The notes under the pieces are model-generated. The model saw only the letters and a list, made by a program, of their open reading frames with translations, did not search any database and was not told the DNA's origin. The translations under genes and the position numbers were made by a program. DNA of 64,000 bases from Nocardioidaceae bacterium (GTDB lineage Bacteria; Actinomycetota; Actinomycetes; Propionibacteriales; Nocardioidaceae): contig WQZX01000005.1 in NCBI GenBank assembly GCA_009780515.1, positions 1-64,000 on the forward strand, written 5' to 3'. Positions 43,953 through 52,704 of this stretch are shown piece by piece. Positions within the stretch are counted from its first letter, which is position 1; the number at the start of each line of letters is the position of its first letter.

Positions 43953-43974
43953 TTGCCATGGCAGTGTGTTCCAC
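43953..43974. promoter_or_regulatory. Palindrome around TGCCATGGCA in the ABC-ATPase/glpK divergent gap
   Basis: Perfect 10-bp core TGCCATGGCA (43955-43964) with outer complementary ACAC/GTGT segments. Confidence 0.4.
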
Positions 43975-45501
43975 ATGGGCGCACGACCGGGGCAGTACGT
44001 CGGAGCGATCGACCAGGGGACCACCAGCACCCGGTTCATGGTCTTCGACCACGACGGCGCGGAGGTCGCACGCCACCAGCTCGAGCACGAGCAGATCCTG
44101 CCCCGCGCGGGCTGGGTCGAGCACAACGCCATCGAGATCTGGGAGCGCACGACCGCCGTCGTCCGCACGGCCATGGCCCGGGCGAAGCTGCAGGCCGACG
44201 ACCTGGTCGCCATCGGCATCACCAACCAGCGCGAGACCACCATCGTGTGGGACCGGCACACCGGCCGCCCGCTGCACGCAGCGATCGTCTGGCAGGACAC
44301 CCGCTCCGACGCCATCACCGCGGCGCTGGACAGCGACGGGCGGGGCGACGTGATCCGGCACAAGGCGGGGCTGCCGCCCGCGCCGTACTTCTCGGGCGGC
44401 AAGCTGCAGTGGCTGCTGGAGAACGTCGAGGGCCTGCGCGAGGCGGGCGAGCGCGGCGATGCCCTCTTCGGTACGCCGGACAGCTGGCTGCTGTGGAACC
44501 TCACCGGAGGGTCCGACGGCGGGGTGCACCTCACCGACGTCACCAACGCAGGCCGCACCATGCTGATGGACCTCGAGACCCTCGACTGGGACGACGAGCT
44601 GCTCGAGATCTTCGGGGTGCCGCGCGCGATGCTTCCGGGGATCCGGGAGTCGTCGGCGGTCGCTCCGTTCGGCACCACCCGCAAGGAGGGGCCGTTCGAG
44701 GGCGAGGTGCCGATCACGGGCATCCTCGGCGACCAGCAGGCGGCCACCGTCGGGCAGGTCTGCTTCGAGGCGGGCGAGGCCAAGAACACCTACGGCACCG
44801 GCAACTTCCTGCTCCTCAACACCGGCACCGAGATCGTCCGCTCGAAGGCCGGTCTGCTGACCACGCCGGCGTACAAGCTGGGGGACGAGCCGTGCGTCTA
44901 CGCGCTCGAGGGCTCGATCGCGGTCACGGGCTCGGCCGTGCAGTGGCTGCGCGACCAGCTCGGCATCATCAGCGGGGCGGGGGAGTCGGAGTCGCTGGCG
45001 CGGCAGGTCGAGGACAACGGCGGGGTCTGCTTCGTTCCCGCGTTCTCCGGCTTGTTCGCGCCCTACTGGCGCTCCGACGCGCGCGGCGCGATCGTCGGGC
45101 TCTCGCGCTTCAACACCAACGCACACCTGGCGCGTGCGACGCTCGAGGCGATCTGCTACCAGTCGCGCGACGTCGTCGATGCCATGACGGCCGACTCCGG
45201 GGTGCGGCTGGAGGTGCTCAAGGTCGACGGCGGCGTCACCCTCAACGAGCTGTGCATGCAGATCCAGGCCGACGTGCTGGGCGTGCCGGTCAGCCGGCCC
45301 GTCGTACCGGAGACGACCGCGCTGGGGGCGGCGTACGCCGCGGGGCTGTCGGTCGGCTTCTGGTCGTCGACCGACGAGCTGCGCCGCAACTGGCGCGAGG
45401 ACAAGCGCTGGACACCGGAGTGGGACGAGACCCGGCGCGAGAACGGGTACTCCCAGTGGAAGAAGGCCGTTCAGCGCACGCTGAACTGGGTCGAGATCTG
45501 A
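43975..45501 (+). CDS. glpK: Glycerol kinase
   Basis: [69 protein letters not shown]. Confidence 0.97.
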   Translation: MGARPGQYVGAIDQGTTSTRFMVFDHDGAEVARHQLEHEQILPRAGWVEHNAIEIWERTTAVVRTAMARAKLQADDLVAIGITNQRETTIVWDRHTGRPLHAAIVWQDTRSDAITAALDSDGRGDVIRHKAGLPPAPYFSGGKLQWLLENVEGLREAGERGDALFGTPDSWLLWNLTGGSDGGVHLTDVTNAGRTMLMDLETLDWDDELLEIFGVPRAMLPGIRESSAVAPFGTTRKEGPFEGEVPITGILGDQQAATVGQVCFEAGEAKNTYGTGNFLLLNTGTEIVRSKAGLLTTPAYKLGDEPCVYALEGSIAVTGSAVQWLRDQLGIISGAGESESLARQVEDNGGVCFVPAFSGLFAPYWRSDARGAIVGLSRFNTNAHLARATLEAICYQSRDVVDAMTADSGVRLEVLKVDGGVTLNELCMQIQADVLGVPVSRPVVPETTALGAAYAAGLSVGFWSSTDELRRNWREDKRWTPEWDETRRENGYSQWKKAVQRTLNWVEI

Positions 45502-45524
45502 CCGACTGACTCCCAGGGGGATCG

Positions 45525-47273
45525 ATGCAACCTGCCGCCCTGTCGCCGCGAGCCCGCGCCAGCGCGCTCCGCGGGCTCGAGAGGCAGCACCTCGACGTGC
45601 TCGTGATCGGTGGCGGCGTGGTCGGCTCGGGCGCCGCCCTCGACGCCGCCACGCGCGGTCTCGCCGTGGGGCTCGTCGAGGCGCGCGACTTCGCGTCCGG
45701 CACGTCCTCGCGCTCCTCCAAGCTGGTCCACGGCGGCCTGCGCTACCTGGAGATGATGGACTTCCGGCTCGTCGCCGAAGCCCTCAAGGAGCGCGGCCTG
45801 CTGATGCAGCGGCTCGCCCCGCACCTGGTGCGACCCGTGCCGTTCCTCTACCCGCTCACCGGTCGCGGCTGGGAGCGTTGGTACGCCGGCAGCGGCGTCG
45901 CGCTCTACGACGCGATGTCGAGGACGAGCGGCTACGGCCAGTCCACGCCGCTGCACAAGCACCTCACCCGGACCGGCGCGCGCCGGATGTTCCCGTCGTT
46001 GCGCAAGGACGCGCTGGTCGGCGCGATCCGCTACTACGACGCTCAGGTCGACGACGCCCGGCACACGATGTTCCTGGCCCGCACCGCCGCGACGTACGGC
46101 GCCTCGGTCGCCTCCCGCACCCGCGTCGTCGGCCTGCTGAAGGAGAGCGAGCGGGTCGTGGGTGCCCGGGTCGTGGACCTGGAGACCGGCCGCGAGTTCG
46201 AGGTGCGCGCCTCGCAGGTCATCAACGCCACCGGCGTGTGGACCGACGAGACGCAGGCGATGGCGCGTGAGCGCGGGCAGTTCCACGTGCGGGCGTCCAA
46301 GGGCATCCACCTGGTCGTGCCTCGCGACCGCATCCGCGGCGAGACCGGCCTGATCCTGCGCACCGAGAAGTCGGTGCTCTTCGTGATCCCGTGGAAGCGG
46401 CACTGGATCATCGGCACCACCGACACGGACTGGGAGCTGTCCAAGGATCATCCCGCCGCCAGCTCCAGCGACATCGACTACCTCCTCGCGCACGTCAACG
46501 GCGTGCTCGAGGTCCCGCTCACCCGCGACGACGTCGAGGGCGTGTACGCCGGCCTCCGCCCGCTCCTCGCCGGCGAGGACGCCGCCACCTCGAAGCTGTC
46601 GCGCGAGCACGCGGTCGCCCACTCCGTGCCGGGGCTCGTCGTCGTGGCGGGCGGGAAGTACACGACGTACCGGGTGATGGCGGCGGATGCCGTCGACGAG
46701 GCGGTGCACGGGCTGGAGTCGCTGCAGGGGCGCCACGTCGGTGGATGCGTGACCGACCAGGTCCCGCTCGTCGGTGCCGACGGCTACCAGGCGCTCTGGA
46801 ACCAGCGCCGCTCGCTCGCAGCGTCCTCCGGCCTGGCGGTCAACCGCGTCGAGCACCTGCTGGAGCGCTACGGCTCGCTCACCCTCGAGCTGCTCGACCT
46901 GATCGCGGCCGAGCCGGACCTCAAGGAGCCGCTGCCCGGCGCCGAGGACTACCTCTGCGCCGAGGCGGTGTACGCCGTCACCCACGAGGGCGCCCGCCAC
47001 CTCGACGACGTGCTCACCCGCCGGCTGCGGGTCTCGTTCGAGACCTTCGACCGGGGCGCCGTCGCCGCGCCGTACGTCGCCGACCTGGTGCGCGGCCACC
47101 TCGGCTGGGACACCGACCAGCACACCCGCGAGCTTCAGCACTACCTGAAGCGGATCGAGGCCGAGCGCGAGAGCCAGCGGCAGCCCGACGACCTCACCGC
47201 CGACGCCGCACGCAAGGGTGCGCCGGACGTCGTACCGATCACGCAGGTGGAGGCGTCGGCGGTGGCCGACTGA
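45525..47273 (+). CDS. glpD: Glycerol-3-phosphate dehydrogenase (FAD)
   Basis: VLVIGGGVVGSGAALDAATRGLAVGLVEARDFASGTSSRSSKLVHGGLRYLE. Confidence 0.96.
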   Translation: MQPAALSPRARASALRGLERQHLDVLVIGGGVVGSGAALDAATRGLAVGLVEARDFASGTSSRSSKLVHGGLRYLEMMDFRLVAEALKERGLLMQRLAPHLVRPVPFLYPLTGRGWERWYAGSGVALYDAMSRTSGYGQSTPLHKHLTRTGARRMFPSLRKDALVGAIRYYDAQVDDARHTMFLARTAATYGASVASRTRVVGLLKESERVVGARVVDLETGREFEVRASQVINATGVWTDETQAMARERGQFHVRASKGIHLVVPRDRIRGETGLILRTEKSVLFVIPWKRHWIIGTTDTDWELSKDHPAASSSDIDYLLAHVNGVLEVPLTRDDVEGVYAGLRPLLAGEDAATSKLSREHAVAHSVPGLVVVAGGKYTTYRVMAADAVDEAVHGLESLQGRHVGGCVTDQVPLVGADGYQALWNQRRSLAASSGLAVNRVEHLLERYGSLTLELLDLIAAEPDLKEPLPGAEDYLCAEAVYAVTHEGARHLDDVLTRRLRVSFETFDRGAVAAPYVADLVRGHLGWDTDQHTRELQHYLKRIEAERESQRQPDDLTADAARKGAPDVVPITQVEASAVAD

Positions 47274-47345
47274 TCCCGTGGCGGACCGGTGACGCAGGCG
47301 CTAGCGTGTGCGCTGACCGTGACCCGGACCAGGGAGGTGAGACCC

Positions 47346-47408
47346 GTGACCATCGTCGATGTTCCCACGTGGGTGCTCCCCGGATCCGTCACGGAGCGCG
47401 CGGCCTGA
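47346..47408 (+). CDS. Candidate 20-aa upstream ORF / leader peptide MTIVDVPTWVLPGSVTERAA
   Basis: GTG start preceded by a strong SD-like GGGAGGTGAG; ends at the TGA in the loop of GCGGCC-TGA-GGCCGC. Confidence 0.35.
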   Translation: MTIVDVPTWVLPGSVTERAA

Positions 47409-47414
47409 GGCCGC
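47400..47414 (+). promoter_or_regulatory. Perfect 6-bp hairpin with the uORF stop codon as its loop
   Basis: GCGGCC (47400-47405) TGA (47406-47408) GGCCGC (47409-47414). Confidence 0.5.
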
Positions 47415-47443
47415 CGGGAGTGCCCGTCACGAGAGGCATTCCC

Positions 47444-48207
47444 ATGACCACCCTGAATCCTGCCGATCTCCGCACGCTCTCCCGCGAGACGTCCGACGGA
47501 GTCACCACCACCGAGCTCGTCCTCGGCGACGTCACCGCCGTGCTCTGGTCGCCCGAGGACGCCGAGCCCGGTACGCCGCTGGTCCTGCTGTGCCACAGCG
47601 GCGGACGCCACCGTCACCACCCGTCCATGACCGGCCGCGCCCGGCGGCTGACCGAGGCCGGGATGCGCGCCTGCGCGCTCGACATCGTCGGCCACGGCGG
47701 CCGCCCCCGCACGCCGTACGACGAGGAGGCGGTCGCGCTGATCCACGCGGCAGGCGGGCCGGCGAGCCCGTCGGGCCGATCGTCGAGCGCTACAACGCCG
47801 ATCTCGCCGATCGTACGGTGCCGGAGTGGCGGGCCCTGCAGGCCGGGCTCCTCGCACTGCCCGAGATCGGGGAGGCGCCCGTCGGCTACTGGGGCATCAC
47901 GCTCGGCACCGCCGTCGGCGTACCGCTCATCGCGGCCGAGCCCCTCATCCGCGCCGCCGCACTGGGTCTGTTCTGGCCGTCGACCCTGCTCGACGCCGCC
48001 CGACGGGTCACCATCCCCGTCGAGCTCGCCTTCCAGCGCGACGACGAGGAGATCCCGTTCGCCGGCGGCCTCGAGCTGTACGACGCCCTCGGCTCCGCCG
48101 AGAAGTCGCTCCACGTCAACGCGGGCCGGCACATGGCCTTCCCGAGGTTCGAGGCCGACTCCGCCGTCCGGTTCTTCGAGCGGCACCTCGGCGGTGTCGA
48201 TGGTTGA
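47444..48207 (+). pseudogene. Alpha/beta hydrolase-like gene interrupted by a frameshift
   Basis: N-terminal half (MTTLNPADLRTLSRET...VLLCHSGGRHRHH...ALIHAAGG) and C-terminal half (GEPVGPIVERYNADL...HVNAGRHMAFPRFEADSAVRFFERHLGG) lie in different frames; one extra G near 47761 joins them. Confidence 0.75.
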
Positions 48208-48478
48208 GCAGCCTGGCCCGGTGGGCCTCGGCTTGCGCGCCGCGTCGGTTGCGACCGACAGCAGTTACGGGAAGAGTGGCCTCCGGTCGGGCGCCGTTGC
48301 CGCTCGCCGACGGCATACTGCTGGGCAACCGCCATCACCACCGCGCCCACGACACCCACTACGAGACCGAACGACTCGCGTCCGGCGACCTCAGGTTCCA
48401 CCGCCGCAGCTGAGACCTCGACAAAGCCCGTTGAACCATCGGCCGTGTCGGTCGGCCGGCGTTACTAGGCTCGGTGCC

Positions 48479-49249
48479 ATGGATCTCGAGCTGCGTGATC
48501 GTGTGTACGTCGTCACGGGCGGCACCCGCGGCCTCGGCCGGGCGACGGCCGAGGCTCTCGTGGCGGACGGTGCCCGGGTCGTCGTGTCCCGGCGCGACCC
48601 GGAGTCCGTGGCCGACACCGTGATGGCGCTGGTCGAGTCGACCGGCGAGGACGTCGCGATCGGGGTGCCGGCGGACAACGCCGATCCGGACACGCCCGCC
48701 TCGCTCATCGCTGCCGCGCGCGACAGGTGGGGGCGCTTGGACGGTGCGCTGATCAGCGTCGGCGGGCCGCCCGCAGGGCCGGTGTTGGCGACGGCCGACG
48801 AGGACTGGACCAGCGCGTTCGGGTCGGTGTTCCTGGGCGCGGTGCGGCTGGGGCGCGAGATCGGTGCGGCGCTCGGCGACGGGGGAGCGCTGGCGTTCGT
48901 GCTGTCGACGAGCGTGAAGCAGCCGATCGACAACCTCGCGATCTCCAATGGGCTGCGGCCCGGTCTGGCGATGGTCGCGAAGGGTCTCGCCGACGAGCTC
49001 GGGCCGGCGGGCGTCCGCGTCAACGGGCTGTTGCCGGGGCGCGTCGAGACCGGTCGGGTCGCCGAGCTCGACGCGAGCACCCCGGATCCGGCAGCGGCGC
49101 GCGCGGCGTACGAGGCTCGGATCCCGCTGCGCCGCTACGGCCGCCCGGCGGAGTTCGGGCGCGTCGCGGCGTTCCTGCTCTCGCCGGCCGCATCCTTCGT
49201 CTCCGGGGTCATGCTGCCCGTCGACGGCGGGATGTCACGGGGTCTCTGA
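48479..49249 (+). CDS. SDR-family oxidoreductase
   Basis: VYVVTGGTRGLGRATAEALVADGARVVVSRR; SPAASFVSGVMLPVDGGMSRGL. Confidence 0.94.
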   Translation: MDLELRDRVYVVTGGTRGLGRATAEALVADGARVVVSRRDPESVADTVMALVESTGEDVAIGVPADNADPDTPASLIAAARDRWGRLDGALISVGGPPAGPVLATADEDWTSAFGSVFLGAVRLGREIGAALGDGGALAFVLSTSVKQPIDNLAISNGLRPGLAMVAKGLADELGPAGVRVNGLLPGRVETGRVAELDASTPDPAAARAAYEARIPLRRYGRPAEFGRVAAFLLSPAASFVSGVMLPVDGGMSRGL

Positions 49250-50095
49250 GGGCTGCCGATCGGGCGTCGGTGTACGACGACCGGCCTGTCGGCCGCGCTC
49301 GGCCTCGGCGTCGGCAGCGGCCGCCGCGGCACGGCGACGTGCGGCGCGGTTGCCGTTGTTGCGCTCGTCCCAGGCGAGGTAGATGAATCCCCCCGCGCCG
49401 AGGATGCCGAAGAACCACCACTGCAGGCCGTAGAAGAAGTGCGGGCCGTTGGACAGGTCGGGCATGTCGTCGCGGCCCAGCTTCTTGGCCGGCCCGGGGG
49501 ACTCGGACTTGAGCTGCACGAAGCCGCCGTAGGTCTGCATGCCGAGGGCCTGGCCGATCGCGGTGCTCGAGATCGCGCGCACGGAGTGGTCGGCGACCTC
49601 GGTGCTGCTGCCGGACCCGTCCTGGCGCACCCAGCCGACGATCGTGACCTTGCCGGTCGGGGGCGGCGGGATCTTGCTCAGCGGCGGCTCCGGGTTGTCG
49701 CTGGCGAACCATCCGCGGTTGACCAGCAGCACGTTGCCGTTCGACATCTTCAGGGGCACGACGACGTTGGCCCCGGGGTCGCCCTCGTCGTCGGTCTGGT
49801 AGCGCACGATGATGCTGCTGGCGGGGTCGTACGTGCCGGTGGCCTTGACGACCGTCCACTCCTGGAGGTCCCCGACGGGCCGGCCGGGAGCGAGCACGTC
49901 CGAGACGGGCTTCGGCGACTGGCGGTAGTTGGCGCGGATGATGGCGTTCTCGTGCTTGGTGTTCTGGAGCCGGTCGAACTGCCAGCCGCCGAGCCACCAG
50001 CACGCGTAGGCGAGCACGATGATGGCGAGGAAGAACAGCACCCAGCGGCGGGACAGCAGGAACCGCCAGGATTGGGGCCCGTCGGACGATGTCAC
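49235..50095 (-). CDS. SURF1-family cytochrome oxidase biogenesis protein
   Basis: WRFLLSRRWVLFFLAIIVLAYACWWLGGWQFDRL; LLVNRGWFASDN; YGLQWWFFGILGAGGFIYLAWDE; GTG start inferred. Confidence 0.93.
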   Translation of the reverse strand: MTSSDGPQSWRFLLSRRWVLFFLAIIVLAYACWWLGGWQFDRLQNTKHENAIIRANYRQSPKPVSDVLAPGRPVGDLQEWTVVKATGTYDPASSIIVRYQTDDEGDPGANVVVPLKMSNGNVLLVNRGWFASDNPEPPLSKIPPPPTGKVTIVGWVRQDGSGSSTEVADHSVRAISSTAIGQALGMQTYGGFVQLKSESPGPAKKLGRDDMPDLSNGPHFFYGLQWWFFGILGAGGFIYLAWDERNNGNRAARRRAAAAAADAEAERGRQAGRRTPTPDRQPSETP

Positions 50096-50130
50096 GCAAC
50101 AAAGGTAGGCGGCGTGCCTAGACTTGCTGC

Positions 50131-51129
50131 ATGCAGGGGCTCCCACTGGTCGACCGTTTCGGTCGCGTCGCGACAGATCTGCGGGTCTCGCTGACCGACC
50201 GCTGCAACCTGCGCTGCACCTACTGCATGCCCGCCGAGGGCCTCGACTGGATGCCGCGCGACGACCAGCTCACCGACGACGAGGTCGTCCGGCTCATCGG
50301 TGTCGCGGTGGGTGAGCTGGGCGTCCGCGAGGTGCGCTTCACCGGTGGCGAGCCCCTCGTACGACGAGGCCTGGTCGACATCGTGCGCCGGGTCCGAGCG
50401 CTCGACCCGGGCGTGGAGATGTCGGTGACCACCAACGGCCTGGGCCTGGACCGCACCGCGGCCGCGCTGGCCGAGGCGGGCCTGGACAGGGTCAATGTGT
50501 CGCTGGACACGGTGCGCCCCGACACCTTCGCCGAGATCACCCGCCGCGACCGGTTCGACGACGTCGTGGCGGGCCTCGAGGCCGCCGAGGCAGCAGGTCT
50601 CGGACCGATCAAGGTCAACGCGGTGCTGTTGCGCGGCGTCAACGACGACCAGGCACCCGAGCTGCTGGGCTGGTGCGTCGACCGCGGCTACCAGCTGCGC
50701 TTCATCGAGCAGATGCCTCTGGACGCCCAGCACGGCTGGTCGCGCGACCGGATGGTGACGGCCGACGAGATCTTCGAGCGGCTGGCGGCCCAGTTCGCCC
50801 TGGCGCCGGCCTCCGAGCCGCGGGGGAGCGCACCGGCCGAGCTGTTCACCGTCGACGGCGGTCCGGCCACCGTCGGTGTGATCGCGTCGGTCACGCGTCC
50901 GTTCTGCGGCGACTGCGACCGCACCCGCCTGACCGCGGACGGCCAGATCCGCAACTGCCTGTTCGCCCGTGAGGAGTCCGACCTCCGCACCGCGCTCCGC
51001 ACCGGAGCCGACGACGGCGAGCTGGCCGAGCGGTGGCTCAAGGCCATGTGGGGCAAGGCGGCCGGCCACGGGATCGACGACCCCAGCTTCCTGCAGCCCG
51101 ACCGGCCGATGTCCGCGATCGGCGGCTGA
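50131..51129 (+). CDS. moaA: GTP 3',8-cyclase MoaA (molybdenum cofactor biosynthesis)
   Basis: DLRVSLTDRCNLRCTYCMPAEGL; VRFTGGEPLVRRGL; C-terminal FCGDCDRTRLTADGQIRNCLF. Confidence 0.97.
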   Translation: MQGLPLVDRFGRVATDLRVSLTDRCNLRCTYCMPAEGLDWMPRDDQLTDDEVVRLIGVAVGELGVREVRFTGGEPLVRRGLVDIVRRVRALDPGVEMSVTTNGLGLDRTAAALAEAGLDRVNVSLDTVRPDTFAEITRRDRFDDVVAGLEAAEAAGLGPIKVNAVLLRGVNDDQAPELLGWCVDRGYQLRFIEQMPLDAQHGWSRDRMVTADEIFERLAAQFALAPASEPRGSAPAELFTVDGGPATVGVIASVTRPFCGDCDRTRLTADGQIRNCLFAREESDLRTALRTGADDGELAERWLKAMWGKAAGHGIDDPSFLQPDRPMSAIGG

Positions 51130-51146
51130 GCCGCCGATCGGTCCTG

Positions 51147-51338
51147 CTAGGGCGTGTGCGTCACCGTCTCCTTGAGGAAGCCGCGCGCGCCGAGGAACGC
51201 CTCCAGCGACTCCCGGTGGGCCTCGCACGCGAGCCACCTCTTGCGCCGGTCCGGCGTGTGCAGCTTCGGGTTGTTCCAGAGCAGCTGCCACACGGCGGGC
51301 TCACGACACCCCTTGGCCGAGCAGACGTCAGGCTCCAT
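51147..51338 (-). CDS. Small conserved-looking hypothetical protein with paired Cys/His
   Basis: 63 aa: MEPDVCSAKGCREPAVWQLLWNNPKLHTPDRRKRWLACEAHRESLEAFL; overlaps the upstream DUF3099-like gene. Confidence 0.72.
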   Translation of the reverse strand: MEPDVCSAKGCREPAVWQLLWNNPKLHTPDRRKRWLACEAHRESLEAFLGARGFLKETVTHTP

Positions 51339-51663
51339 CCGGGCCCTCGTCGTCGTCGCCGTCGTCGTCCGCCTCGTCGAGCTCGCGGTAGGGCGAGACG
51401 CCGTTGACCAGGCCCATGGTGTCCTGGCGCGAGTCGTTGGCGTTGGCCATCACGACGGCGAAGTACGGGAGGATCAGCGCGGCGCCGATCAGGATCGGCC
51501 ACAGCCAGTTGACGTGGTAGGCGCCGGAGATCACCGCGCCCACGAAGCAGAGCGCGCGGATGCTCATCGACACGAGGTAGCGACGCTGCCGACGCGCGAG
51601 GTCGGCGGCCGGGCCGGAGCCCGCTGTGGTGATCCGGATGGCACCGGAGTCCGATCGCGCCAT
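51328..51663 (-). CDS. DUF3099-like two-TM membrane protein
   Basis: RITTAGSGPAADLARRQRRYLVSMSIRALCFVGAVI..YHVNWLWPILIGAALILPYFAVVMANA. Confidence 0.82.
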   Translation of the reverse strand: MARSDSGAIRITTAGSGPAADLARRQRRYLVSMSIRALCFVGAVISGAYHVNWLWPILIGAALILPYFAVVMANANDSRQDTMGLVNGVSPYRELDEADDDGDDDEGPDGA

Positions 51664-51722
51664 AGGTCGATCCTACGGCGGCGTACGACGACGGACGAGG
51701 GCAGTGCCGATAGGGTCGATCC

Positions 51723-51938
51723 ATGTCCAACCGCACCTATCGCGTCACCGAGATCGTCGGCACCTCGCCCGACGGGATCGACCAGGCAGTCCGCAACGGC
51801 ATCGAGCGCACCGGCCAGACCCTGCGCCACGTCGACTGGTTCGAGATCACCCAGGTCCGCGGCCAGGTCAAGGACGGCGTCGTCTCCCACTTCCAGGTGG
51901 GGATGAAGGTCGGCTTCCGGCTCGAGGACGACGAGTAG
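51723..51938 (+). CDS. Dodecin-family flavin-binding protein
   Basis: 71 aa: YRVTEIVGTSPDGIDQAVRNGIERTGQTLRHVDWFEITQVRGQVKDGVVSHFQVGMKVGFRLED. Confidence 0.95.
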   Translation: MSNRTYRVTEIVGTSPDGIDQAVRNGIERTGQTLRHVDWFEITQVRGQVKDGVVSHFQVGMKVGFRLEDDE

Positions 51939-51950
51939 GGCCTAGCGGCA

Positions 51951-52112
51951 CTAGGCCGTGTTGGTAAAGCCCCGGCCTGCTGCGCGCCGCGCTGTACGCA
52001 CTCCGGCGGCGTTGCCAGCGCTCAACAGGCGCCCGGCCTGCGCATCGGCGCCTTGCCGGCGCACGCACATCGCGACGCTCGCGACGGCCCCGGCTTTACC
52101 AACGCGGCCTAG
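51951..52112. mobile_element. MITE-like element: 154-bp core flanked by CTAG
   Basis: TIRs GGCCGTGTTGGTAAAGCC (left) and GGCTTTACCAACGCGGCC (right), one mismatch; CTAG at 51951-51954 and 52109-52112; no transposase. Confidence 0.7.
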
Positions 52113-52160
52113 TCCCAACGGGTCTGCCGAGGGCCGGTCGCCGCCGCATACGCTCTGTCC

Positions 52161-52673
52161 GTGGAGAGAGCACACACGCTGGTGGTGATCCGGCATGCCA
52201 AGGCGGAGGACTACGCGGCCGACGACCATGCCCGTCACCTGACCGACAGCGGGATCGCCGCTGCCGACGATGCCGGTCGATGGCTCGCCTCGAGCGGCGT
52301 GTCCGCCGACGCGGCGTACGTCTCGGCGGCGACGCGCACGCGTGAGACCTGGGCACGGCTCGCCGGCGCGGCCGGCTGGTCGGTCGAGCCGGAGTACGAC
52401 GACGCGCTCTACGCCACCGACGAGGACGGCGTGCTCGAGATCGTGTGCCGCACGGACGAGGCGGTCGGAACGCTCGTGGTCGTCGGCCACAACCCGTCGA
52501 TCGGGGTGCTGGCGCAGATCCTGGACGACGGCGAGGGCGCGGCCGACGTCACCGAGCGGCTGGTGAGCGGCTACCCGACGGCCGGCGTGCTGGTCCTCGA
52601 CGTGCCGGGCCCGTGGGCCGCGCTGGCGCCGATGGGCGCGCGCCCGCGCGCCTTCCACGTCGGCAGGGGCTGA
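52161..52673 (+). CDS. SixA-like histidine phosphatase
   Basis: TLVVIRHAKAEDYAADDHARHLTDSGIAAADDAGRWL..VGHNPSIGVLAQIL. Confidence 0.93.
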   Translation: MERAHTLVVIRHAKAEDYAADDHARHLTDSGIAAADDAGRWLASSGVSADAAYVSAATRTRETWARLAGAAGWSVEPEYDDALYATDEDGVLEIVCRTDEAVGTLVVVGHNPSIGVLAQILDDGEGAADVTERLVSGYPTAGVLVLDVPGPWAALAPMGARPRAFHVGRG

Positions 52674-52704
52674 CCGCCCGACCGCGCGACTGGCTGGCCG
52701 TCGG

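Noticed and set aside
46391-49249. 952-aa plus ORF spanning glpD end, hydrolase and SDR
   Set aside because: Only two portions are real protein (hydrolase N-terminus and the SDR from 48479); the rest is read-through in the wrong frame.
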